A stretch of DNA of 64,000 bases from an uncultured Paracoccaceae bacterium (GTDB lineage Bacteria > Pseudomonadota > Alphaproteobacteria > Rhodobacterales > Rhodobacteraceae): positions 1 through 64,000 of the forward strand of contig CANMIX010000015.1 of the NCBI GenBank assembly GCA_947497985.1, given 5' to 3'. Position numbers and translations under genes: made by a program. Under the pieces are notes generated by a model. It saw only the letters and a program-made list of their open reading frames with translations. It did no database searches and was not told the DNA's origin. Positions 1 to 6,685 of the stretch are shown one piece after another (positions within the stretch are counted from its first letter, which is position 1; every line of letters starts with the position of its first letter).

Positions 1-19
1 TCGGTCGCTTGTTGGCCAT
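1..19 (-). CDS. Start of an unidentified gene (partial, runs off left edge)
   Basis: An ATG at 19-17 is preceded by a strong ribosome binding site (GGAGG at 30-26, six-base spacing) and follows the stop codon of the secreted-protein gene by 17 bases. Only the first six codons (M-A-N-K-R-P) are in the window. It continues the mob operon of the integrated element; its function cannot be judged. Confidence 0.6.
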
Positions 20-36
20 GTGTTTCCTCCGTTTTA

Positions 37-432
37 CTAAACATAGCGGAGGACCACTTCAGTGGGGGAAGGCCACGCGAAGAAGGCTCTGTAAGCTCTT
101 AGAATAGAGACACCTTCTGCGTCGGACCATTGACGTAGGCCGCGAATTTCCAACTCAGTCAATTCATCCGCCGGCTTATCCAGTCGAACCTCGATGAACT
201 GCTCAAATGGCCAGTCTGCATAAGGACAAGCGCAAGATTGGTTTGCTATACCTCGGTTCTTCGCAGCCAATTGGTACGCATTTCGTGCTTGCCCAAGATT
301 GGCTATATGTTGATCGAACACGGCAAGTTCTGGCAATTCTGGTTCACATTCAAAAGCGCTCGCCTCAAGTGGCGAAAGTATTGATACGAGGACCACCCCA
401 GATAGCGTCATCGGTTTACAACCCAAAATCAT
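37..432 (-). CDS. Small secreted protein of the mob operon, unknown function
   Basis: About 131 residues. I choose the ATG at 432 because a GGGAG at 444-440 lies seven bases upstream; the ATG at 438 is only one base from it. The N-terminus looks like a signal peptide ending in A-S-A before F-E-C-E-P, so the mature protein is probably periplasmic. Three cysteines follow the putative cleavage site, two of them in a C-A-C motif. The start overlaps the 3' end of the relaxase gene. I do not recognise the family. A small exported protein next to mobilization genes could act in entry exclusion or envelope contact, but that is speculation from position only. Confidence 0.6.
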   Translation of the reverse strand: MILGCKPMTLSGVVLVSILSPLEASAFECEPELPELAVFDQHIANLGQARNAYQLAAKNRGIANQSCACPYADWPFEQFIEVRLDKPADELTELEIRGLRQWSDAEGVSILRAYRAFFAWPSPTEVVLRYV

Positions 433-1975
433 AGTCATTCTCCCTTTCTATGTCGGCGAGTCGTTCTTCAGCCGCTTTTCTGCGAGTTTCGTAAGACGAA
501 TACTCTCGCTCAGCCTGTCGTTGACCAATTCCCAGCTCTGCTCGTCTTTCATCCAACATTGTAAGGCATCGACCAATCGACCGTGCGAAAGCAGAAGCTC
601 GCTGACGCATTCCTCCAATCCAGTCACGCGATTGTTCATCACCTGCACCCATTGCCGCTCCAAGTTTTCCAAGCCCTTCGCCGAGGTCTCGGATGCTGCG
701 GTCAACCGCTCCACGAATTTGAGCAATTCTCGTTCTAGTGCTGTCAGTCCATCCACGGCTTAATCCCTCCCAATTCGAATGCAGGGCAGCACCTGATCCC
801 CGACTGTGCAGTTCGTCGTCCTGCTGCGCGATTGATCGAGGATCAGATAGGTCGCTTCCGACTCGTGGATCGTTGTGATCCCAAGGCTCATTGACCTGGA
901 CCTCTTCGCCATTTCCACCACTCCCAATGCAGTCGCGATCACCAGCACAATCGACAGACCAAACGCTGAGTAAATCATCGATGGCAATCTCATCTCGGCC
1001 CGCTGAACCTGTTTGGATTGGCGGTTCAAGGTCGACGTGATTTCGTTCAAGGCCTGCGCTGTATCTTTCTCGATTGTAGTCCGCGCGTTTGTCACAAAGC
1101 GTTCTATATCGCTCGACAAGCTCTTCACTTGACCATCCATCGAGGCGAGATGGTTCGCGACCCTCTGCTCGATCTCCGAGCTCAGTCGCTCGTTCAGGCG
1201 TTGTTTCTGCTGTCCAGCCTTCATTGAAAATCTCCCCCCGAAGACGCCAGCGTTCGCCGCTCTCCGGATCTTTGACGGTTATGTAATTTTTGCCCACCCG
1301 AGGCAGCTCGAAGCCTGCGTCAGAAAAAGCTGTGAGAATGTCGTTGCGGTTGTTGAAAAGGCCAAGCGATACTTGATCCATGGCCCAATCATGTAATGCC
1401 TCACGCCCCTGCGCTTTGTGAGGAGCTTCGGGGACGAGGCGCAAATCCTGTCTTCGTGAGACATCCATTGGATCAGCCCAAGAGTGGGCCTTGTTGAGCA
1501 TGTCACGCATGCTGTCGAACGCACGCTGATACCCCGGCGGGGCGATGTTCAAGCTGCGCCCACTGCGGAGTTCCACGCGCGGCGTACAGAAATGAAGTTC
1601 GACGCGATCTTCATGGGTATGTCGGACCCACAAACAGGAAAATTGGTCGCCATCGAGGCCCGCGAATGCAAGCTCTTCAAAACGATCAATTACCTCTTGT
1701 TGCTGATCTTCAGTTGGGGCGTCGTCGGTGGCGAAACTAATCACGCCAGCCCGGTAGCTCCATTTGTGCGGACATGCGTCGATAAGATCGATCATGATTT
1801 GCGCATCGCCGCGCAAGACTTCGGGCGAGGGGTCGCGGATGACTTGCTCAGGCTGCCCATTGGCATCGCGGATCAGGTCACGGTTTTGATCATAGGCAAG
1901 CACGGTGCGTGCGGTCAGGTAATCGACCGGACCTTCTCCGCCGCCTTTGCCGTTGGGGAAAAACTTGATCAGCAT
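416..1975 (-). CDS. ColE1 MbeA-type relaxase / mobilization nuclease
   Basis: 519 residues from the ATG at 1975, which overlaps the stop of the upstream MobC gene (TGATG); a GTG one codon upstream is possible. The N-terminus M-L-I-K-F-x-P-x-G-K-G-G-G-x-G-P-V-D-Y closely resembles the MbeA relaxase of plasmid ColE1, with Tyr19 at the expected catalytic position. The metal motif that is H-E-N in ColE1 reads His119, Glu126, His128 here with identical spacing, so the Asn is replaced by His. Relaxases of this group nick oriT and lead the DNA into a helper plasmid's transfer machinery. The C-terminal half (about residue 250 on) is less conserved and carries two genes in another frame. Confidence 0.88.
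   Translation of the reverse strand: MLIKFFPNGKGGGEGPVDYLTARTVLAYDQNRDLIRDANGQPEQVIRDPSPEVLRGDAQIMIDLIDACPHKWSYRAGVISFATDDAPTEDQQQEVIDRFEELAFAGLDGDQFSCLWVRHTHEDRVELHFCTPRVELRSGRSLNIAPPGYQRAFDSMRDMLNKAHSWADPMDVSRRQDLRLVPEAPHKAQGREALHDWAMDQVSLGLFNNRNDILTAFSDAGFELPRVGKNYITVKDPESGERWRLRGEIFNEGWTAETTPERATELGDRAEGREPSRLDGWSSEELVERYRTLCDKRADYNRERYSAGLERNHVDLEPPIQTGSAGRDEIAIDDLLSVWSVDCAGDRDCIGSGGNGEEVQVNEPWDHNDPRVGSDLSDPRSIAQQDDELHSRGSGAALHSNWEGLSRGWTDSTRTRIAQIRGAVDRSIRDLGEGLGKLGAAMGAGDEQSRDWIGGMRQRASAFARSIGRCLTMLDERRAELGIGQRQAEREYSSYETRRKAAEERLADIERENDYDFGL
448..756 (-). CDS. MbeD-like mobilization protein nested inside the relaxase gene
   Basis: 102 residues, GTG start at 756, wholly inside the relaxase gene in a different frame. 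A strong GGGAGGG ribosome binding site lies at 771-765, nine bases before the GTG, and the stop of the preceding nested gene is three bases upstream. The protein begins M-x-x-L-T-A-L-E-R-E-L-L and looks helical and coiled-coil-like throughout, as in ColE1 MbeD. In ColE1, mbeB and mbeD are likewise embedded in mbeA in this order, so position, frame and size support a real gene. I infer a relaxosome accessory role or, as for MbeD, entry exclusion. Confidence 0.72.
   Translation of the reverse strand: MDGLTALERELLKFVERLTAASETSAKGLENLERQWVQVMNNRVTGLEECVSELLLSHGRLVDALQCWMKDEQSWELVNDRLSESIRLTKLAEKRLKNDSPT
760..1224 (-). CDS. MbeB-like membrane-associated mobilization protein nested in relaxase gene
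   Basis: 154 residues, ATG at 1224, same frame as the following nested gene and out of frame with the relaxase. A purine-rich GGGGGGAGA at 1239-1231 precedes the ATG by six bases. Residues 1-80 are charged and helical (many Q, E, K, R), residues about 82-105 form one hydrophobic segment (L-P-S-M-I-Y-S-A-F-G-L-S-I-V-L-V-I-A), and a short polar tail with two cysteines follows. Coiled coil plus one membrane helix is the plan of ColE1 MbeB, which stabilises the relaxosome and tethers it to the membrane. The tail beyond the helix is longer than I expect for MbeB. Confidence 0.72.
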   Translation of the reverse strand: MKAGQQKQRLNERLSSEIEQRVANHLASMDGQVKSLSSDIERFVTNARTTIEKDTAQALNEITSTLNRQSKQVQRAEMRLPSMIYSAFGLSIVLVIATALGVVEMAKRSRSMSLGITTIHESEATYLILDQSRSRTTNCTVGDQVLPCIRIGRD

Positions 1976-2451
1976 CACGGCACCTCGCGATGTTCGTCAA
2001 TAGCCAGTGCCAACTGCCGCTCAATCCCAACGAGGGCGATGGTAACTCGCAGCGCCTCAATCTCTGACGCATGACCAGCACGCACCGCCGTGTTCAGCCA
2101 TCGCGTCATCTGATTGAGGTTGCCACCATAGCGCGACACGGCCAGCACCAAGGCTGGGTCAACGCGCGGTATTTTGCGTCGCCGCCTCGGCTCCGCGCCG
2201 GTAGCGAGCTGGCGCAAGAAAGCAGACATGGACAGCCCACGATCCTTGGCAGCTTGCCGGATCAGCGCTTTCTCAGCAGGTGAGCAATAGAAGAACACCG
2301 CTTCTGATTTTGCCGCTGTGCCTGTCACCCTGGCAGGCTGGTTGGGGTTCGAAGGGGAGGCTTGCTGCCCCTCGCAAGGTCCCAGTTCATTGGTCGAAGA
2401 CCTAGAACTGGGTCGCCTTGCTGTTTTCTTATTTGCAGCATTTTGCTTCAT
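1975..2451 (-). CDS. mobC: Plasmid mobilization relaxosome protein MobC/MbeC family
   Basis: 158 residues from the ATG at 2451, which overlaps the upstream stop (ATGA); the reading frame extends further upstream but that start would lie inside the previous gene. After a basic low-complexity N-terminus (to about residue 55) comes a region resembling a ribbon-helix-helix fold (V-F-F-Y-C-S-P-A-E-K-A-L-I-R-Q-A-A) and then the family hallmark around G-G-N-L-N-Q-M-T-R-W-L-N. MobC proteins bind oriT and help the relaxase melt the nick region. Gene order mobC then relaxase matches ColE1 mbeC-mbeA. Confidence 0.85.
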   Translation of the reverse strand: MKQNAANKKTARRPSSRSSTNELGPCEGQQASPSNPNQPARVTGTAAKSEAVFFYCSPAEKALIRQAAKDRGLSMSAFLRQLATGAEPRRRRKIPRVDPALVLAVSRYGGNLNQMTRWLNTAVRAGHASEIEALRVTIALVGIERQLALAIDEHREVP

Positions 2452-3257
2452 AAGTTGGCCACATCTTGACCATTCCCGACGGCCCGTTTGCAACGCGCTG
2501 CCGCCCAACGGAAGTAGCTGCGCACCTCTTCAAGACCAGGTTCATCTGATGGGACAAATAACCTAGGGGCTTGGTAGCCTTTTCCGGTCGCATCCTCTCC
2601 ACGGATTCCGAGTTCGTCCAGCTGAGGAAACCCATTCTCAACCAACCAGATATTCCAGGCAACGACGTTCCGCTCGTCTGTTTCAAGGATCACGCGAAAT
2701 GACCTCGACGGACAGGCTCTTGGTTTTTCGGCGGCCTCAACTAGATTGAGAGAGTTTTTGTCATTATTTGTTTTTATAGAGTTTGTTTTACTGTTTGAGT
2801 GACACTCCTGTCGTCTTTTTCGCGACAACGGTGTCACCTTCGCGCGACGCTCCTGCCAGGGTTTAACGATAGAAAGGGTGACACTTGTGTCAGTCTTTCC
2901 CAGCATGCGATCCTCAGGAGTTAGCGCGTTGATCTCGCACTTTATGCGTTCGGATATTGCAATTGATTCATCTGTAACGAAGTAGTTTGATGAGAGGCTT
3001 CGACCCTTTCCACGGGTCGTCCAGATCCAACCAAGATGTTCGAGCTTATTCACACAGCGTTGGATCGTACGCGGATCAACACACATATCCGCCGCAATGG
3101 TTGCTATAGCTGGATTAAGCTGACCAGTGCTCCAATTGAGACGAACATTGATCAAGTATGCTGCGAGCGCTTTGTCCGAGGCTGTTAGAAAATCGCTAGC
3201 AAAAACCGCACGATGCCACTGTATGCGTATTGCCTTAAAACCCTTTAGATCGGTCAT
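2448..3257 (-). CDS. Helix-turn-helix protein, replication-initiator-like
   Basis: 269 residues. I start it at the ATG at 3257 (M-T-D-L-K-G-F), because the 18 residues upstream are hydrophobic and unlike the rest. Residues about 15-100 form a winged-helix domain of the kind seen in plasmid replication and helix-turn-helix proteins: R-A-V-F-A-S-D-F-L-T-A-S-D-K-A-L, then I-A-A-D-M-C-V-D-P-R-T-I-Q-R-C-V-N-K-L-E-H-L-G-W. The middle is a polar Ser/Asn/Lys-rich linker and the last 80 residues are a separate small domain. In such elements this gene usually sits between excisionase and mob genes and may start replication of the excised circle or regulate transfer. The exact role is unproven. Confidence 0.6.
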   Translation of the reverse strand: MTDLKGFKAIRIQWHRAVFASDFLTASDKALAAYLINVRLNWSTGQLNPAIATIAADMCVDPRTIQRCVNKLEHLGWIWTTRGKGRSLSSNYFVTDESIAISERIKCEINALTPEDRMLGKTDTSVTLSIVKPWQERRAKVTPLSRKRRQECHSNSKTNSIKTNNDKNSLNLVEAAEKPRACPSRSFRVILETDERNVVAWNIWLVENGFPQLDELGIRGEDATGKGYQAPRLFVPSDEPGLEEVRSYFRWAAARCKRAVGNGQDVANL

Positions 3258-3335
3258 GTTGAAAATCCCAACTAGCCAAAACCAGAAATTCCAGCGCAAC
3301 ACTTTGCACAAATTGCCTGTTTGGAGTTTCGGAAA

Positions 3336-3536
3336 TCAATATTGAACTGTCACAACACGATGCTCATCGACCCATGCATTTAAGTCTGCACCGTGATATT
3401 TTACACGGCGGCCAAATTTCAGAAAACTTGGCCCAAATCGACGATGTCGCCATTGCGCGCGTTTGCTCTTTGAAGCGATCAAATCAAGTTCGATATCGCT
3501 ATCGTCATAAATGCGGTTTGGCTCGAAAAAGTTCAT
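3336..3536 (-). CDS. Excisionase/AlpA-like small DNA-binding protein
   Basis: 66 residues, ATG at 3536 with a GGAG ribosome binding site nine bases upstream. The sequence holds a MerR-like winged helix: residues 18-45 include L-I-A-S-K-S-K-R-A-Q-W-R-H-R-R-F-G-P and K-F-G-R-R-V-K-Y-H-G-A-D-L-N-A-W-V, the usual pattern of AlpA/Xis proteins whose last part reads the site and ends in a short acidic helix. Location between integrase and mob genes suggests directionality control of integration/excision, or activation of int. Confidence 0.75.
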   Translation of the reverse strand: MNFFEPNRIYDDSDIELDLIASKSKRAQWRHRRFGPSFLKFGRRVKYHGADLNAWVDEHRVVTVQY

Positions 3537-3592
3537 TCGATTTTACTCCATGCTGGTTGGGTTCATCGGATGCCTTTATCTTTTGCACGCCT

Positions 3593-4369
3593 TTATTGAT
3601 TGGTCTCTATGTAATCGAAACTGACTTCATCCCATTCATAGGGGAACTCAGTTTCGGGTTCGAATTTTTGCGCAAACAGCCTTTTGAACTCGAGATAGAC
3701 CGGATCATCATCTGTTACGTTTCGCGCTCTCCGGGCGGGCTCATAAGCATCACTATTCATGCCAATCACTTGAAACACATCTTTCAGGGCGATGGCAAAA
3801 GGTGACGTCAAATGGTTGGAAGCTTTAGATACTGCCAACTTTTCAGGAGAATATCTTTCAAAGGCGCATCGCAGTCCTAATGCAACATGAAAGGCACGCT
3901 CGTTGGCTTTACTTGTCCGCTCGCGTTGCTGGGTAGTAAAAAACTTCTCTAAAGCCGAAAGGCGATCAATTTCTTTATTTTTCTCGGAAATGATTTTCTT
4001 AATTATCAGGTCTGCAGGAGCAGGCATCTTCAGTAGATTTTCTCTAGATGACCTTAACCCTTTGAGAGCTGCGGACAATGCCGCCAAAGTGGTAGTCAAC
4101 TTACCAGCATCCGTCTCGCCAGCCCCCAACTCAAAGATTGGATGCAATCCGTTAAAAATAATTGTCGCAGCTTTGTTCTGCTCATCAAACATCAGCATGA
4201 AATCGGGACCAATTGATCGAGCTATGCAAGCATTAAGCTCAATCACTTTGCCCCAATAGTGATTGAGGTAGTCATCGTCTTGGTGGCGGACTTCAGAAAT
4301 GCGACCCTTCGGCCCGTTATTTTGGCTTTTGAGCACCGCTCTCAAAATCGATGCGCTATCTAAAGTCAT
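3593..4369 (-). CDS. Unknown protein translationally coupled to the integrase
   Basis: 258 residues, starting at an ATG that overlaps the integrase stop (ATGA), so both are probably made from one message. I recognise no domain. It looks soluble and mostly helical: residues about 85-150 are rich in Lys/Glu/Leu and could form a coiled coil (L-I-I-K-K-I-I-S-E-K-N-K-E-I-D-R-L). No signal peptide or membrane segment. Base composition is lower in GC than in host genes to the right. A gene coupled to int could modulate integration, or be a cargo or defence gene; the sequence does not decide. Confidence 0.65.
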   Translation of the reverse strand: MTLDSASILRAVLKSQNNGPKGRISEVRHQDDDYLNHYWGKVIELNACIARSIGPDFMLMFDEQNKAATIIFNGLHPIFELGAGETDAGKLTTTLAALSAALKGLRSSRENLLKMPAPADLIIKKIISEKNKEIDRLSALEKFFTTQQRERTSKANERAFHVALGLRCAFERYSPEKLAVSKASNHLTSPFAIALKDVFQVIGMNSDAYEPARRARNVTDDDPVYLEFKRLFAQKFEPETEFPYEWDEVSFDYIETNQ

Positions 4370-5547
4370 ACTACTTGCCCTGTTTGCACAAATGCGCTCC
4401 AGCCTTCCATTAGGGCCCTGCGCTTATCCAAAAGGTCTGAGCGCGCGTATGCACGCTCTACACCGTTCCCAACCTTATGAGCTAAACTAAGTTCGGCAAT
4501 CTCGCGGGAAGTTTCTCGCTGCTCGGACGCCCAATCTCGAAAAGTCGATCTGAAGCCATGAACTGTGATACCGTCAAATTTCATGCGCCTTAGAAGCATC
4601 AACATAGCCATATTCGACATCGGCTTGTGCCGCTTTTGCCCCTCGAAGACGACTTCAGATCTCAAGTCTTTTAACGGCTCTATGATCGCTAGCATCTCTG
4701 GTGTAAGCGGAACGCGGTGTTCCTGATCAGCTTTCATGCGTTCAGCTGGTACGATCCAAATCTTGTCGTCGAAATTAAACTCTTCCCAGCGCGCCTGTAA
4801 GACCTCGCTAGTCCGACTAGCCGTCAAGCAAGTGAACATCAAAGCCTTTGCTGCCATGGCCTCTTTCGTAGCCAATTCTGCATAGAAAGTAGGTACATCC
4901 TTCCAATGCATCGCTTTGTGATGTTTCACCTTCTGTTTAACCTGAGGCAACACGCGCGCATCGCGGATCGTGGTGACGGGGTTTTCACCATCGCGAAATC
5001 CTTTGGATTTGGCTACATCGAGAACAGCCTTCATCCTCTGCGCTATGCGTTTTGCGGTTTCGTGTTTCTCAGTCCAAATTGGCGACAGTATCTGTAGTAC
5101 TTCCGGCTGGCCAATTTCTGAGACAGGCAAACGTCCTATCTTCGGGAACACATATTCAGCTAACGTATTGATCCATTGCTGGCCGTGTTTAGGGTTCTTC
5201 CACGTCGGCAAGCGTTCAATGTGAACTTGGCGAGCGATCTCTTCAAAGCAAGGGATCTCTTGCCTACCATTGTAGCGTGGGTTGATGCCCTGCTTTGCAA
5301 GCCTCCGATATTCTAGAGCTCGGTCACGCGCTTCGTTCAATGTTACAATATCTGCTCCGCCCAAGCCGAAGTCTGTGCGCAACGGCTTGCCTTCGCGGTT
5401 GCGCTGCCCCTTCACTGTGACGCGCACAATCCAGCGCCGAGCACCGGACGGATCAACAACTAGGTACAACCCGCTCCCGTCGCCATGGCGGCCGGGGCCG
5501 AGAGTTCGCACTAGATTCTTCGTCAACTTTCCACTTAGAGCAGCCAT
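4366..5547 (-). CDS. int: Tyrosine recombinase integrase (P4-type)
   Basis: 393 residues from the ATG at 5547. The N-terminal 90 residues have the arm-DNA-binding pattern of P4-like integrases (G-D-G-S-G-L-Y-L-V-V-D-P-S-G-A-R-R-W, then a basic beta region and L-N-E-A-R-D-R-A). A core-binding domain occupies about 95-190. The catalytic domain shows the Arg box T-A-S-R-T-S-E-V-L, the H-G-F-R box, the following His (S-L-A-H-K-V-G-N), and the Tyr nucleophile in V-E-R-A-Y-A-R-S-D-L. All key residues are present, so it should be active. Its 5' end is about 147 bases from the tRNA-Ser 3' end, the usual position for an integrase that uses a tRNA as attachment site. Confidence 0.95.
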   Translation of the reverse strand: MAALSGKLTKNLVRTLGPGRHGDGSGLYLVVDPSGARRWIVRVTVKGQRNREGKPLRTDFGLGGADIVTLNEARDRALEYRRLAKQGINPRYNGRQEIPCFEEIARQVHIERLPTWKNPKHGQQWINTLAEYVFPKIGRLPVSEIGQPEVLQILSPIWTEKHETAKRIAQRMKAVLDVAKSKGFRDGENPVTTIRDARVLPQVKQKVKHHKAMHWKDVPTFYAELATKEAMAAKALMFTCLTASRTSEVLQARWEEFNFDDKIWIVPAERMKADQEHRVPLTPEMLAIIEPLKDLRSEVVFEGQKRHKPMSNMAMLMLLRRMKFDGITVHGFRSTFRDWASEQRETSREIAELSLAHKVGNGVERAYARSDLLDKRRALMEGWSAFVQTGQVV

Positions 5548-5693
5548 AAAATACCACAATTTCTACCACGCAATGAACAGAAACGAGTCTAATCGAAGAG
5601 AACCCAAAAGCAACAACGAACACAGATAGACCAACAAAAACAGCCCCATAAGGGGCCAAACAGCATCGAACATAGTTGAATGAAAATGGTGGG

Positions 5694-5716
5694 TGGCGGA
5701 GACGAAGGGATTCGAA
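5694..5716. other. Probable attachment site (3' end of tRNA-Ser)
   Basis: The last part of the tRNA-Ser gene (T arm to CCA) borders the integrase-bearing element and is the expected crossover region for a P4-type integrase. I found no second copy in the window, which is expected because the other junction is to the left of base 1. The exact core length cannot be set from one junction. Confidence 0.5.
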
Positions 5717-5783
5717 CCCTCGATACCGTTTCCGGTATACTCCCTTAGCAGGGGAGCGCCTTCGACCACTCGGCCACGTCTCC
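5694..5783 (-). tRNA. tRNA-Ser(GCT)
   Basis: Read on the minus strand it starts GGAGACGTGGCCGAGTGG and ends with discriminator G and an encoded CCA. The acceptor stem GGAGACG pairs with CGTCTCC. The anticodon arm is CTCCC-CTGCTAA-GGGAG, giving anticodon GCT. There is a long variable arm (ATACCGGAAACGGTAT region), as in class II tRNAs, and a normal GGTTCGAATCC T arm. The gene is intact despite the inserted element. Confidence 0.95.
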
Positions 5784-5945
5784 GCTGACCCGTATATTTG
5801 GCGGGCAGGGGGGAAACAAGACCAAAATCGAAGCTTTTGTGAAAAATTCTGGTCGGCGTGGTTTGGTGCAGGCCATGCGGGCGTGGGCGTGGCAAAGCGT
5901 TAATAAACCGTTGATGTCAGAGCGTAAAACAAACGCTGACAAAGC

Positions 5946-6617
5946 CTAGACACTGCGCGTGCTGGAAATGAATTGCAAGATATCTTCTTTGGCGTGACGA
6001 ATGTGTGTGCGCAAGAGGGTGCAGGCGGCCTCAACGTGTTTCTGGCTGGCCAGAGCCAATAGTTCCCGATGCTCCTCTTTTGCGCGGGCAATATCTTTTG
6101 TGACGCTTAGATGCATCCTGACGTATCGATCTGATTGCTGGTTTAGAGGCTGGAGTACGTCTTGTGACAGGGGGCGCCGCGCGGGCGCATATAGCGCTGT
6201 GTGATATTCGGAATTCAGCGCACCCCAAGTCGCAACAGCATCCGCATCATAGGAGGCTTCCATCCGGTTCAGGATCTGGGTGCAGGCCTCTATGTCCTGC
6301 GGGGTCATGTTGGGAATGGCGATGCGGAACAGTTCCACCTCGATCAAGGCGCGCAGATCAAAGATTTCTGCAATGTCGCGCAGAGAATGCTGTGTGACCG
6401 TGGCCCCTTTGTTTGCGGTCAGCTGTACCAAACCCTCGGCGTCCAGGCGTTTTAACGCTTCGCGAATTGGCATGCGAGAGACGTCGTATTCGGCGGCCAA
6501 CGTTTCTTGGCGAATGGGGCTGCCTTCGGCCAATTCACCGGACAGGATTCGTTCCCGCAGATCATCGGCGATTGTATCTGGCAGGCTTTTGCGGGTGATG
6601 GCACGGTTTGCGGTCAT
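5946..6617 (-). CDS. GntR-family (FadR-type) regulator of the hydroxyproline operon
   Basis: 223 residues from the ATG at 6617; the open frame continues 90 codons upstream, but that part overlaps the dehydrogenase gene in a shadow frame. Residues about 10-75 form the GntR winged helix (I-A-D-D-L-R-E-R-I-L-S-G-E-L-A-E-G, then S-R-M-P-I-R-E-A-L-K-R-L). The rest is an all-helical FCD ligand domain with D-L-R-A-L-I-E-V-E and a late H-x-x-x-A-K/C-x-L-L-x-x-H-I pattern. It is the last gene of the run and follows the FAD dehydrogenase by 68 bases, so I infer control of this operon, probably through the palindrome at 9834-9845. Confidence 0.88.
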   Translation of the reverse strand: MTANRAITRKSLPDTIADDLRERILSGELAEGSPIRQETLAAEYDVSRMPIREALKRLDAEGLVQLTANKGATVTQHSLRDIAEIFDLRALIEVELFRIAIPNMTPQDIEACTQILNRMEASYDADAVATWGALNSEYHTALYAPARRPLSQDVLQPLNQQSDRYVRMHLSVTKDIARAKEEHRELLALASQKHVEAACTLLRTHIRHAKEDILQFISSTRSV

Positions 6618-6685
6618 GATTTTGGTCTTCTCAGGTGACGGTGCGGCGGCGGGGGCACTTGGGTGTTTGGCCGGATATGGATAAC

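Larger units (their letters stand above)
1..5694. mobile_element. Integrative mobilizable element (right part) in tRNA-Ser
   Basis: The block runs from the 3' end of a tRNA-Ser(GCT) gene past the left edge of the window. All genes lie on the minus strand: integrase, coupled unknown gene, excisionase-like HTH protein, HTH/replication-like protein, MobC, relaxase with nested genes, a secreted protein and the start of one more gene. Several stretches (roughly 2700-4300) are visibly richer in A+T than the rest of the window, which fits horizontal transfer. It has relaxase and accessory mob genes, but no mating-pair genes are visible here, so I call it mobilizable rather than conjugative. The left attachment site is outside the window, so size and remaining cargo are unknown. 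Confidence 0.85.

Noticed and set aside
1484-2074. 196-codon open frame on the plus strand opposite the relaxase
   Set aside because: Unlike the two nested minus-strand genes it has no ribosome binding site, no family likeness and no precedent in mob cassettes.
5563-5895. Open frame covering the tRNA-Ser gene
   Set aside because: It runs through the whole tRNA gene and has no protein features.
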